Notes under the pieces: generated by a model
The model's database searches: none
The model's input: only the letters and a program-made list of their open reading frames with translations
What the model was told of the DNA's origin: nothing
Shown here: positions 10,436-20,960 of the stretch, one piece after another
Numbering within the stretch: position 1 is the stretch's first letter
Layout of the letters: each line of letters starts with the position of its first letter
Assembly (NCBI GenBank): GCA_018398765.1
Contig: JAHBMJ010003557.1
Coordinates: 1-27,500, forward strand
DNA: 27,500 bases
Source: Chromera velia
Lineage: Eukaryota > Sar > Chromeraceae
Reading direction: 5' to 3'
Position numbers and translations under genes: made by a program

Positions 10436-11506
10436 CTGCAATTAATTCGTGATTGAGATCGAGAGAAGTCAATTAAGTTGGCTTCTAGCTTCTTGTCTGT
10501 CCACATTTTTTGTTTGCAGGCAGTGCAAGAAGAGAATTCTGACCATTTTGCTCCCACTTCAAAAGAGAACCAAGCAGCCAATGCAGAGTGTCTGTACCCT
10601 TCCGCCCTCAAAAGCTGGAATCTTCGTTCTTTTTCCTCCGAAATATTATCTCGCCTTGATTTTATGTGCGGGTGTTCTTCCTTCCTTCCTTCCTTCCTTC
10701 CTTCCTTTGTCAGTTAGATGTTTTGCTGTTTGTCTGCGGCCCTCCCTGTCTCTCCCTCCTACTTTGTGTGCGTGTTCCCTTGTATGTATGTATTTTTGTA
10801 CTGCAATGTGCATGCGTGTGCCTTTCCCTCTTGCTTTCTTCCTCCCCTGTCTGCCTGGCTATACAAAAGACCTGCAGACCTCTCGAGATGGAGCAGGAGG
10901 ACGTGGAGGAGTGCCACTGCGCTTTGCTGAGATGCAAGTACCTGGAGGGAACAGAATTAAAGAGGAGGGCGGGCAAAGACCCCATGCAGGACGATCATGC
11001 ATCAGACTCCGCATACGAGAATCCATCCAACGGCATCGCAGGTTGAGGAGAGTACAAAGAGATACTAGGGACCGCCTTGTTGTCATTTAAGTCGAAGTGC
11101 GGAGCCGGAAGAAAAAGTCAACGCAGGAAAGCAGGTCTCTCAATCATGACGTGAGAACTACTACGGGACAGGAAAGGAAGAAAGAAGCACAAGGTCCAAA
11201 TCAAATGGGGGCACTAACTCAAGAGACCCACTGACTTGAAGGGGAACGTGTGGGGCTTCCCTCCATCGGCCCCGCCTGAGAATTGAGAAGAAACCACAAA
11301 GGAGAAGAGAACACCAAACGAGCTGATCGATGCGTGAACGAAAAAGAAAAACTTGAAGAGAAGAAAAGCCCCTTCATTTTCATCGCCCTTTCCTGACAAA
11401 AACAGCACTGCAAAAAAAAAAAATCAGAAGGGCCCCATAAAGAAAAAAAGAAGGATGGAGATTTCGACAAAACCCGACAGTCCACTTTGAAGTCTATCCC
11501 ACTAAC
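10436..11506. other. Unresolved stretch with competing exon candidates
   Basis: This stretch lies between two minus-strand coding blocks. On the minus strand, 11075-10995 could be a terminal exon reading AVPSISLYSPQPAMPL and ending SYAESDA-stop, after an acceptor AACAAG preceded by pyrimidines. On the plus strand, 10888-11046 reads MEQEDVEECHCALLRCKYLE in a GC3-rich frame, after acceptor CTGCAG, and ends with a stop. They overlap, so at most one is likely real. A TTCC microsatellite occupies 10676-10707. Another T-rich minus-strand acceptor ending TTTTTGCAG lies near 11411. I cannot choose between these from sequence alone. Confidence 0.3.
10676..10707. repeat. TTCC microsatellite
   Basis: About eight tandem TTCC units sit in the unresolved stretch between the two minus-strand coiled-coil genes. 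Confidence 0.9.
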
Positions 11507-14500
11507 TCAACAAAGCACAGCCATTGGGTTTTGCAAAGAGGAAGGAAGGAAAAGAACGAATTGCAAAACAGACATTGAATACATGAATCTATCAGAGGTC
11601 GAGTCGATTTCCGACCCAGCCCACCTAAGCAGCCTTCTCATTTCCGTGATGCACTTCGTATAGGAGTACTTGTCACCCTCTTCCGTCCCACCGTCTCCTC
11701 GGTGCACCTCCTCCCAGGCAGTCAACAAATCTTCATATTCTCTCTGCTCAGGCTGACGCACGCCTCTCTGTACACTCTCTCCAGCCAGTGATCCCCCCGC
11801 CTGTGCGTGAGAAGACACGGCGGGCAACATGTCTCTTCCAGACGATTCTATTTTTCCTCCATTTTCCTTTTCCTCTTCAGCACCATCTCCTTTCTCCTCT
11901 TTCAATTTCAATTCCCGACAGTGTTCTCGTCCCAGCTCCCCTTGCGACTGCTGCTCAGCAATCGCGAGCTCCCTCGACAGCCTCTCAATTACTGCTTGCT
12001 GCACTGCCATCTGAGACGCGAAGGACATAGCAGCTGCCTCCGCCGTCTCTGTTTCCCAGCCCCCATTGCGGCCTCCCGCCCCGGTCAGCCGAATCACAGC
12101 CTCGGCAGCCTGCAGCCTCTCTCGAAGCGAAGCGCTCTGCACACACGCAATACAGAAGACGAAGTGAAAATGCATGCACGGACTAAGTGCGAGGCCAAGT
12201 GAGTGCAACACCCACAGAATAGGCGCAACCTGTTCGACTTCACCTACACAGACAGAGACCCAAATTTGCACGACGTTTGAATCTGTTTATGGAGTTAGAA
12301 AGAAAGAGAACGGATGAGATGTTGGGTGCAGACAACCAGTCCATCTGTTACATCCCCTCCCTGTACAAACCTCTTTTTGTTTCCTCTGCATTTCTTCCCT
12401 TTGGAGAAGCAGCACCCCGACCCAAAACACCTCAGCTGCCTCTCTCTCGAGACCGAGGGACAGATTTCCCCGCTGCAGTAAACACAAAGACGGAAAAACA
12501 AAATAATAGACAGAAAGATTTCATATCCGGGCAGGACACCATTCTGTTTAAAACGAATGCATCACACGGATGTCTTCTGTCAGGAAATGAGGCGCTCCGG
12601 TCATATTCTTCATTCCCGTTTTCTTCTTTCCTTCCTTCCTGACCTCCGTCCTTCCTTCTTGCACTGTCGCAATTCGTTCCTATTCCTTCAGACCCTGCCC
12701 TGAAAGTCAAAACACACACCCATGCAGACAGCAAACAGTCCGCACGCAAACTCTCTCTGCAAACCCCATGCCCCCCTTGGCCATTACCTTGTTTCCATAC
12801 GAAAAGGAGACGTTCGTTAAGTGCGCTTCTTTACCTTGCTTTCGTCTGTCCTTGCGAGCATCCGTAGAAAAACGTGCCCTTTTGACGGACCTACCTACCT
12901 ACCTACCTACCTACCTACCTGGTTTTGTTCTGAAAGTTCGTCCGTCTCTTCCTCCTCTCCTCTGCCTAGACTTAGTTTCTCCCCCTCCATCCTGTCCTGT
13001 TTCTCCAGAACTGATGATGGAATCTGCTGGGCGTCTCCAACTTTCCCTCTCAACACCCTCCCGACGCTTTGACTTGCAGAGACACCACCTGGCACCCCTC
13101 TCTCTGCAGGCTCCTGTACAACACCGCGGGCAAAAGAAAGGGCAGCTGCCACGCGTTCTGGAAGAGCACGCCGAGGCTTGAGGTCCTCTTCCTCTGCAAA
13201 GAAAACCTCTCCCACGGATGGTAATTGGAATAAGAACGCAAGGACGGAGACTGCACAGCTCTTACTTGATTTTTTCACTTGCAGCCGACCTCAGAGGCTG
13301 GCTGCTATCCCAGTAACAGACTGACAAATAGACATTGAGGAAGAGAAAAAACAAGAAACCTTCTCAGGAAAAGGGGACAGAAAAGAGGCAGAGCGACAGA
13401 CCGGCAGAGTCCCCTCCGGTCATGTCACCAAGAGCTGAAGCGACAAGAGTGGCCAACGGGTCGCAAACCGCATTCCTTTCCGTCAGAAGTCTGGCGCATA
13501 GTTGCCTCAGAAGACCTGAAGAATCGATCGAGACACCACAATTAAAGACACAAAGGTTCACGCGTCTGACAACAGTAGCAGATTCCTTCTGGTCTAAAAA
13601 GAGGCCCTATGCAGGAGAGGTTCAGGGTGCCTCGGTTTTTGTTTCAGAGCAAAGAGGTGTGCGAAAAGAAGTTTCAAAAGGAGGGGAAGAAGAGAGGCAT
13701 GGAAGAAGAAGAATGTCTTGAGAAACAAGAGGAAGAGGAGAGAGGGTTGAATCAATTTACGCGAAAACAATGTGGGCAGTAGATGCGAGTGAGGACCGAC
13801 CAATGAGCAGACAAAGAAAATCACAGACCGGAGGAAGCGACAGTATGAATGAATTAATCACTATTTTTCTAGCTGAGTGTCTGACCTGAGTGCATTTGTT
13901 CAGAAAGAATCCCAAAGGCTCTCGGGTCTGCAGAGAGTTTCTCGACCAGCCGACTCAGCTGCATGAAGAGGAAGAGGAAGAGGAAGAGGAAGAGGAAGAG
14001 GAAGAGGAAGAGGAAGGAAGCACGATCCATTGAGCAGAAAAAGACGAGTGGGTTCTCCTTCTTTTTGAAAGGCTTGCCAGGCACTGGGGGCGATGGAAAA
14101 AGTGTGTGTACGTGTGTGTGTGGGTGTATGCGGGTGTGTTCTCTCTCTCCTTTTCTCCTTCTGCAGATGTGCGTGCACACGCCCACGCGCTTGCGTCTCT
14201 TTCTGATCTTTCAGTTCCTATCTCTTCCTAACCTCTTCATCGTCAAGTCTCTGCTTGAGGCATCGCCCCCCCTTCCGGCGGAATGATTCTGCCCGTCGCT
14301 CCTTCTCTCGAAGGCTTGACAAGTCGACGCCAGCCTGCATGCATTCATGGCATCGTCAATTGAAGGCATTCGTGAGAGGCAAATTGAAGGACCCGAGTTT
14401 CCTTCCAAGATTCAGACTCAACACTGTTCAACCAAGCATGCATCTGCCAAAAAGTCCGGCAGGGGCTTTCTGCATTTTCTTCCTTTTTGGTTTATGAACC

Positions 14501-15503
14501 CATTTTTTCTTCTCTTCTTTCGGCAGCTGGATCGAGAAGAACAGAGAGGAGAGAAGAGAGAGATCGTTTTTTGAAGATCTAAGAGGAGCAGAACAGGCCA
14601 TGCACAACGAAATGCATCAATTAGCTCGGAAACGAACAAAACGGGATTTGATCGCGAAAGGTACACCTACATAGAGCAGGGGGGACAACGCGACAAAAAT
14701 GGACGTCTCGAATGGGGACGGCCTTCACCGAGATAAGGCAAGTGCGCATCCAATGTAGGGAGCAGTGAACTCCTTTTGCATGTTTTATGTATCGGACACA
14801 TTTGGAACCTAAGATGCACTTCACAGGTCCTCAATCACGAAGAACTGAAATGCAGCACACCATTTACAAAAGTAGGCAGAGTCCCTTTGAGAAAGCTTGT
14901 CTGGCGACTTCCTGCCTATGCATACACACACCCTGCCTGTCTTCCCGTCCGATTGCTTCTCCTATCTGTTTGCCTGCCTGCCTGTCTGTTCCAGGATGCA
15001 TACATGGTTTGAGTCCTTCGTGAGCCGACCTGCAGCAGGAGGTCCTCCCTCACCCGGACCTTCTCTTCCATAACCTCTAGCTGAGCCCGGAGACCAACCA
15101 CCTCCTCCAGACTGCTCGACGTGCAGCCTGAGGCGGGAGACTTGGAGGCTGATGCAGAAGAAGACACGAGCTTGGACGTGGAAGATGCGAGTGGTTCCTT
15201 TGGAGGTACCTTCTTGGTCTTCATTTCCTCCTGCACATTCACTCACTCATGCAACCCCTTGAGAGTTTGACATCACGGCTTTTTGTGCTTTTGAACTTCT
15301 TCTTTTTCGACGCCTCCTTCCACCCGCACATTCCCTTTGGACATGTCAGCCCGGTGCCAGACTCAGTTTGTGCGGTCTCACATTCATCTGCTGTTATGTA
15401 GTTCTGTCTGTATGTATGGATGTGTGTGAGTGTGTGTGTCTACATGTCTATGTATCTGTATGTCTGTATATCTGTCTGTCTGTATGTATGTATGTGTGTG
15501 TGA

Positions 15504-15587
<84 letters not shown>

Positions 15588-16349
15588 AAGAGTCGGTATG
15601 TATGCATTCCTCAAGAAAAGCAAGTACATATACATTCCTTCCGCCATTTGTCTGCTTTTCTGTCGATGCTCTACGCTTTCCTTGCATGTGCAGAGCTTTA
15701 TCCCTTGGTTCCTGCCTGTCATGCTCTATGCCACAAATGCATGCATGCGGTCCCACTCGTCCACCTTACCCCGCCCCTACGGCTTGCATCCCGCGCCTTT
15801 CCCTCATGCATTCCCCCCTTTCCAACACTGTCAGTATCACCCTTCTCTTTTGTCCTTTCCCTGTCGTTTCCATTGTCATCCTCAGCGGCCGTCCACGCCA
15901 ACGACCACGAGCCACAGCACAAGTGAGAGCATAAGTGTGTAGACGGGAACGCCGTTGGCATGGAGAATGAAGGACGGGACGGCACATACAGGCAATCCAA
16001 TCCGATGTTTTCTGAAGCCAGAGAAGAGCAGCGATTCCAAAAATGATTTGAACCCGCAGACCCCGAGCGCTCACAGACTCGCGGGGATGAAATAAATTAT
16101 CGAATGTGCGTGATCATGCATGCTTCTGAGAGGATAGTGTTGCCGGACCTCAGTCTGTTTCTTCGGGTTTTCTCCGACAGCGGGCACGAGGCCGTCAAAC
16201 TTTGGGGGGGCATCGCCAGACGGACTGAGTGCTGAGGGTGACGCGCTTCCGAATCGCTCAAGAAGTTTTTCCTTCGTTGTCCTGCTCTTTATTTTCAGTC
16301 CTTCCGCGTCTTCGCCCCCACCCCGTCCTTTCTCACACGCTCCGTCCAT
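11507..16349 (-). CDS. Multi-exon charged coiled-coil protein
   Basis: Exons on the minus strand: 16349-16149 (start ATG), 15880-15770 (less certain), 15230-15030, 14334-14233, 13958-13886, 13515-13402, 13193-12919, 12472-12371 and 12136-11507. All junctions are GT-AG and phases agree (0,0,0,0,1,1,0,0). The total is 1809 bases, giving 602 residues, or 565 without the second exon. Helical, charged stretches include SLEEVVGLRAQLEVMEEKVR, LREKERRAESFRRKGGRCLK, VIERLSRELAIAEQQSQGEL and EYEDLLTAWEEV. No domain is recognised; a scaffold or cytoskeletal role would be a guess. The C-terminus given (FMYSMSVLQFVLF to MAVLC-stop) may be read-through of an intron, with true splicing onto exons at 11075 or 10435. 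It diverges from the glycosyltransferase-like gene at 16862. Confidence 0.62.
12890..12920. repeat. CTAC microsatellite overlapping a 5' splice site
   Basis: On the minus strand this is GTAGGTAGG repeated. The donor of exon 13193-12919 (AACCAG then GTAGGTAGG) forms its first unit, so repeat-length change could create alternative donors. Confidence 0.8.
13965..14016. repeat. GAGGAA hexamer microsatellite
   Basis: On the minus strand it is a CTTCCT tract that ends directly at the acceptor TTCATGCAG of exon 13958-13886, so it serves as the polypyrimidine tract. The plus-strand Glu/Lys-Arg runs and the minus-strand Leu-Pro and Phe-Leu runs read from it are not coding. Confidence 0.85.
14347..15023 (+). 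CDS. Possible nested small gene in an intron of the opposite-strand gene
   Basis: Three plus-strand pieces fit together inside the intron between minus-strand exons 15030 and 14334: 14347-14453 (ATG start, MASSIEGIRERQIEG), 14527-14660 (SFFEDLRGAEQAMHNEMHQL, after acceptor CGGCAG and before donor GTACAC) and 14827-15023 (after CACAG, stop at 15021-15023). Phases agree and the sum is 438 bases, 145 residues. The middle exon is the best supported; the first donor (GTCCGG) is weak and the tail runs into low-complexity CCTG repeats. No family is recognised. It could instead be chance open frames in an intron. Confidence 0.3.
15407..15594. repeat. Compound GT/GA microsatellite
   Basis: Imperfect TGTA and GT repeats grade into a pure GT run and then a GA run, inside an intron of the minus-strand coiled-coil gene. 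The long His/Thr and Ser/Leu frames read from it are artefacts. Confidence 0.9.
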
Positions 16350-16861
16350 AACTCGATGCCTCAAATCTTCTGTTCCATTTTTTCGGGCACTCTCGTTCTG
16401 ACCGAAAAGCTGCGAATCTCACACTGTGATCGAGCAGCAAAGGTCTGGCAGAAAATGCTCCAGTCATGTTGAATCTGAGCTGCAATGCATGATGCAGGTT
16501 GCGATTGCATGCATGCATGTTTACGCGTGCAACCTGCATGAGTCGGTCCGTTAATTGCATGCATGGATTTCCCCTGCGGCGGCCCGCGGCCATGCATACG
16601 GATGCGAATGTCCACGCGGCCGCGGCCGCGCGGCCGCGGCCGCGCGCATGCATGGGTGAGACATCGTCAGCTAGTTAATTAGATGTCATGACAATATGTC
16701 ATGCAGATCCACTGTGATGCCAGCATCATGCCAGCTAGCTCACCTTTGTCATGCATTGCTCCGGATAGACCCTCTTCCAGGCCTCTGTGACCCTCTCTAG
16801 CTGCCAGACTTGAATGGATCAAGCAGGGGTTCGTCAATGAGTAGCTTCTACGGTTGCAGAC
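16350..16861. promoter_or_regulatory. Divergent promoter region with 30-bp GC palindrome
   Basis: The region lies between the start of the minus-strand coiled-coil gene and the start of the plus-strand glycosyltransferase-like gene. It contains overlapping TGCATGCA at 16506-16519, again at 16556-16564 and near 16645-16654, plus a perfect 30-bp palindrome of GCGGCCGC units at 16615-16644. CATGCATGG-like sites flank the palindrome on both sides. Similar motifs occur in the other divergent region (1689-2614). Regulation by AP2-type factors is inference from related organisms. Confidence 0.5.
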
Positions 16862-18091
16862 ATGACCAGAAAAAGTGTGCTCCAAGATCTGCTTGGCCGT
16901 CTCCTTTCTCTGTGCAGACGAAAACAATGCAATTTAGTCTCCAAGAAGTTTCGACAGTGTCCCCAGAAATGCTTTGAGTGTGCTTTCCGTCATTGGGTGA
17001 TTGTGCTGATCGTCATCCCTTCGCTTGTTGTCTTGTTTCGGTGGTGGGTCTTTTTGACGTCACCAACGAGATACGAGGACTGGGTGCCTACTTACTTTGT
17101 GTGGAACCGGGGAATGGCCCTGGAAGCGGATGTGCACTTCGATGAGCACTATGACCCTCGACCGGATTTTCAAAGTGTATTTAGACGTATGCAATCCCCT
17201 CCTCTCTTCTACGTCTTTCCGTTGAAACTTTCATGGTTTGCCCGGGAAATCCTCCCCCGTCTCGAGAGGCCGATCATTCTCCTCAGCGCGGGGCATTTAG
17301 GGATGGTCCCTACTGAGTTCCTCCTCCCAAGCGAGACGGAACAAATTCTAAGACACCCCAAGATCATCAGATGGTGGGCACAAAATTCAGAACACCCTGA
17401 AATCACCAACGTTCCCATCGGAGTCGATTTTGCCTCAAGAGCATCTGGGCCTGGTTGGTTTCGGTCCGTGCGTTTGGATCGCTATCTTTTGTACAACGTC
17501 TTCACGAATCCCTTTGAACCCGTTGCCCTTCCCTTCCAGCAGGAGGCAGAGCTGCAGGAGCTACTGAAGACCTTGAAGCCGACTGGTGAACGACAGTTGG
17601 GTGTGTATGCAGATTTTCATTTCCAAGTGAGGACGCGTAGAAAATTTCGTTCCCTTGTCCGTACCTCGAGGCCTTTCTACAACGAGACGGAGGCCCAGAG
17701 TCTTCCTCGCACGCCTGAGCGCGAGGAAATTTTCGAACTCATACAGAACAATCCCCTCGTTCACATCACAAAAGGAAGGCTGCCGAGGTTGAAAACATGG
17801 AAAGAGAAGGGACAGTTTGCGTTTGAGATCTCCCCCCCCGGGTTCGGCCTCGACTGCCATCGCACATGGGAGGCCCTCGTGTTGGGTTTGATTGTTTTGG
17901 TTCCTGAGTCTGCGATTGACGATGTGTTTGAGTCTCTGCCCGTGGTGTTTGTGAAAAATTGGACGACAGAACTGACGGAAGAGAACCTGCGCAGGTGGAG
18001 AGATAAACATGCCAACGCATTTCATAATCCCGAAGTTAGAGAACGATTGAAACTCCAATGGTGGATCCATCGAATGAGAACAGAAACATAA
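16862..18091 (+). CDS. Type II membrane glycosyltransferase-like protein (exostosin/GT47-like)
   Basis: This is an intronless ORF of 409 residues from ATG 16862. A short basic cytosolic tail is followed by one membrane segment at about residues 44-66 (WVIVLIVIPSLVVLFRWWVF), so the catalytic part should face the Golgi/ER lumen. Conserved-looking blocks are WWAQNSEHPEITNVPIGVDF (171-190) and ISPPGFGLDCHRTWEALVLG (323-342), followed by SLPVVFVKNW (358-367) and a charged C-terminal helix. The PPG.GLD.HRTWEAL block resembles exostosin-family nucleotide-sugar binding regions (GT47 and relatives); this is from memory and the donor and acceptor sugars are unknown. Two N-glycosylation sequons are present (NET at about 274-276 and NWT at about 366-368). 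The lack of introns contrasts with its neighbours and could reflect a retrocopy or transferred gene. Confidence 0.6.
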   Translation: MTRKSVLQDLLGRLLSLCRRKQCNLVSKKFRQCPQKCFECAFRHWVIVLIVIPSLVVLFRWWVFLTSPTRYEDWVPTYFVWNRGMALEADVHFDEHYDPRPDFQSVFRRMQSPPLFYVFPLKLSWFAREILPRLERPIILLSAGHLGMVPTEFLLPSETEQILRHPKIIRWWAQNSEHPEITNVPIGVDFASRASGPGWFRSVRLDRYLLYNVFTNPFEPVALPFQQEAELQELLKTLKPTGERQLGVYADFHFQVRTRRKFRSLVRTSRPFYNETEAQSLPRTPEREEIFELIQNNPLVHITKGRLPRLKTWKEKGQFAFEISPPGFGLDCHRTWEALVLGLIVLVPESAIDDVFESLPVVFVKNWTTELTEENLRRWRDKHANAFHNPEVRERLKLQWWIHRMRTET

Positions 18092-18182
18092 TTCTAATGT
18101 GTTGATGCATCGGCGTCACCGCGTCGAAGCAATCAATGATGGCAGGCCGATACCCGACAATTCTTACGAATGCTACGATCGC

Positions 18183-18326
18183 GCGCGTGTGTGTATGTGC
18201 ACATGTATGTGTATGTGTTTTTGTGAGTGTGTGTATGTGTATGTGAGTGTGAAAGTGTGTGGGTGTGGGTGTATGTGGGTGTGTACGTGAGTGTGTAAGT
18301 GTGTGTGTGTGTGTGTAAGTGTGTAA

Positions 18327-18360
<34 letters not shown>

Positions 18361-18519
18361 GTGTAAGTATAAGTGTGTAAGTGTGCATGTGTCTGTGTGT
18401 GTGTGTATATATATAAGTGTGAGCCTGAGCCTGAGTGTGAGTGTGATTGAGAGTGAGTGAGTGAGTGAGTGAGTGAGTGTGTGTGTGTGTGTGTGTATGT
18501 GTGTGTGTGTGTGTGTATC
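18183..18519. repeat. Long imperfect GT-rich microsatellite
   Basis: TG repeats with scattered A insertions, then GTGA tetranucleotides near 18448-18478 and TG again, fill the DNA just downstream of the glycosyltransferase-like gene. The minus-strand frame of 165 codons read through it is His-Thr low complexity and not a gene. Confidence 0.9.
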
Positions 18520-19036
18520 ACCCTAATTGGCACCCTTAGCTATAGACCCCTATAGGTATTGATGTTTTGCATTGATGTTTCAGTTTTTTTAAAAAAAATT
18601 TCGCGGGCCAATCTAGAACAGCAATCCTATTCAGTCTTAGTCTCTTAGATTCCTAGTTAGATTCTAGGTTAGACTCTCTCCTATATTTTTTCGCATTGCA
18701 CAGCCGGGGTTAGAACCAGAGATCTACTGAATGATGTAGTCTAAGCCACGTTGCACTGAATATAATAGTCTGAATGATGTAAGTAACAGTAAGTTGAAGT
18801 TCTACTGTACTAGCTATATAGCCAGTAGGAGATCCAAGTCGATCGGCTCCGATAATGATCATCCTAGTGATCCTCAGATGTTAATCCGATAATAATAACC
18901 GTAAATCACGGTTATTTATAGTCATTTAACATGATTTAGTGACGAAATTGGCGGGAAGTCGGCGATTCGGCAGTGAACGTACTCGCAAACGTATCGATCA
19001 TAAAGCTAAAAAACAACCTAACGTATGTTAAATAAG
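18520..19036. other. AT-rich intergenic DNA with a tRNA-like box pair
   Basis: On the minus strand TGGCTTAGACT (18748-18738) and GGTTCTAACCC (18717-18707) resemble the A and B boxes of a RNA polymerase III promoter, but are closer together than in a tRNA. This suggests a decayed tRNA-derived SINE. A short hairpin AATAACCGT/ACGGTTATT lies near 18894-18917. No coding sequence is visible. Confidence 0.3.
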
Positions 19037-19933
19037 AATTCATTCAGGGTTGCCGATTTTTTTGGCGGTAGACAAGCTTCATTACCGGTAACCGGTAATT
19101 ACTGGCAGAGTTTGCTGGCAGTTGGCAAAGACTTGGCAGAATTCTAACAGTCACTAACACTTTTCAATAACCTAAGTCCTAGGTTATAGGTCAATCAATC
19201 AATCACTTAAGGCTAGACTTAAGGTCAATTCAAAAAGTTAATGCGTCATCTGTAGGGACAGCTATGCGGCCAGTGTGCTTGAAGATGACGCAGGTCGAAG
19301 CGATGGATCCCGTCTTGCACTTGGCGCCCAAAGACAGAGAACCGCTGGCCGCAATGACCACAGCTAGCCTAGATAGATGCACCCGCGCGATTCCAACAAC
19401 GGAAAAAGTCCGCCTCCAAAGAAAGACCCGCCGCTAAAAGCTGATGTCTGAAGCCTCGAAGGGCTTCTGACTCCGGAGACCCAGGGGGGTGGAGATTTAT
19501 CATCTGCAAGCAAGCAGACATGAAAGAATCATAAGTAAATAAGCAAATAGAGACAGGGAAAGCGAGTATATGAACGAAAGGCGGTTAGGCATTTGTAGAG
19601 ACAGGGAGGGCAAGTATGTGAACGAAAGGCAATAGAGATAAGCAGAACACGCTGAAATAGGTCACACAGCTGCTGCGACTCCCTGCGACTGATAGAACTA
19701 GATAGAAAGGGTTGACATACATGGAGCTGAAGGACATAAACGGACACGAAAAAAAAATGTTTTTGAAGGTTGGCGCCGCAGGCATCCGCAGGCGAAATTT
19801 TTTTTGGGGACCCTAATTATTATTTTTTTTTTTTTATCGGTAAAAGGAAGGCAGACTGAGGCCATTACCGGTTACCGGCAATTGCCGGTAGACTAGACCT
19901 GTTACTAACCAGAAAAGCAACCCTGAATTCATT
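19037..19933. mobile_element. Non-autonomous hAT-like DNA transposon with target duplication
   Basis: The element itself is 19045-19925 (881 bp). It begins CAGGGTTGC and ends GCAACCCTG, a perfect terminal inverted repeat of nine bases with looser similarity further in. It is flanked by the identical 8-bp sequence AATTCATT at 19037-19044 and 19926-19933. CAGGG-type ends and 8-bp duplications are hallmarks of the hAT superfamily. Subterminal regions at both ends carry repeated ACCGGT/TACCGG motifs, typical of transposase binding sites. No transposase ORF is present, so it would need an enzyme in trans. Inside, an approximately 49-bp unit containing AGAGACAGGGA and TGAACGAAAGGC is tandemly duplicated near 19548-19632. 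The intact duplication suggests a fairly recent insertion. Confidence 0.85.
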
Positions 19934-20960
19934 TACTGAACTTGAAGTCTTGAATCGTATCAAACATTAATTCTGAAATAATCTTTACTGGTAGAATCAA
20001 TAATTCCGTGTACATCTAGGCTTGGCCTGCTGAGGTCTAACCGTGCTGCGGCCCTAAAGGTTAGCCCCACGGCGGTACATTAAACTTTCACGTTTTTAAA
20101 GAGATGTGCGAGACTCCGGGGTTTGAACCATGCAATGATTCTCTGTTCAGTTCCATTGATGTTGGCTGTTATATCCACTGTCATAAGATTCATAGCTCAT
20201 ACAAGACATGCAGACAGCAGACTGATTCTCTTCCTTTCAGTCATTCTTGAATGTTTTCTCCTGCCACCCTCAGCTTCGTGGTTTGGGCGTTTGTCTTTCC
20301 GTATTTCCTTCAATCTCCTCCTGAAACTCTCTGCATGCCTGTCTGTTTATCTGCTCACCTCTTTCTTTTTCTTCCTTGTCGCCTCGTTATTCCGCCGCAT
20401 AGAAGCAGTGCGTCTCTTTCCGGCCTTCTCTTTTTTCGCAGCAAAGGAAGAACACGTCTGGAGAGAAAGAACAAACGCAAAGCTTACGACAGACACCTGC
20501 ATCCATTTGAGTAAGGAGATCAGCGGTCCCGCACGCGCTCAAGCGGAGAACGCACACGGCAACGAGCAAGACTACTTATTCTACTACTACTACTGGTCCT
20601 TCTACCACCACTACCATCAGACTGCATGAAGACGACAACAGGAGAGGAGAGTAGTGCCCCATCCACCACCCAGGTCTCTCATTGCTCCCTCGAGCACAGT
20701 GCCTTCCTCGTTTCCCCTTACATGAACTCCCTCCCTACTCACGCTTACCCGCGTGAATGTCTCAACATTCACTCAATCAAACTGCTTTTCTTTTGACTGC
20801 CGAGCACGAATTAAGGGAATTGCATGCACGGACGCGATAGAGACACGCAACCGTCCTTCCGAATTCTTTGTGTGTGGCCTTTCTGTCAGACTGCCTGTTT
20901 TCCTCATGCCCCTTTGCGCTCAGGCAAAAGTTGGCTCAGGTCTCCCTCTCCGACGTCCCC
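19934..20960. other. Intergenic DNA and likely 3' UTR of the DUF4336 gene
   Basis: A B-box-like motif is seen on the minus strand at 20128-20117 (GGTTCAAACCCC), without a convincing A box. The rest, to the stop codon at 20961, probably holds the 3' UTR of the minus-strand gene. A plus-strand frame at 20123-20629 is hydrophobic and repeat-biased with no family signal, and I do not call it. Confidence 0.3.

Noticed and set aside
18036-18533. 165-codon minus-strand ORF
   Set aside because: It is His-Thr low complexity read from a GT microsatellite.
20123-20629. 168-codon plus-strand ORF
   Set aside because: Hydrophobic and Tyr/His-run composition, no family signal, and it lies in the probable 3' UTR of the opposite gene.
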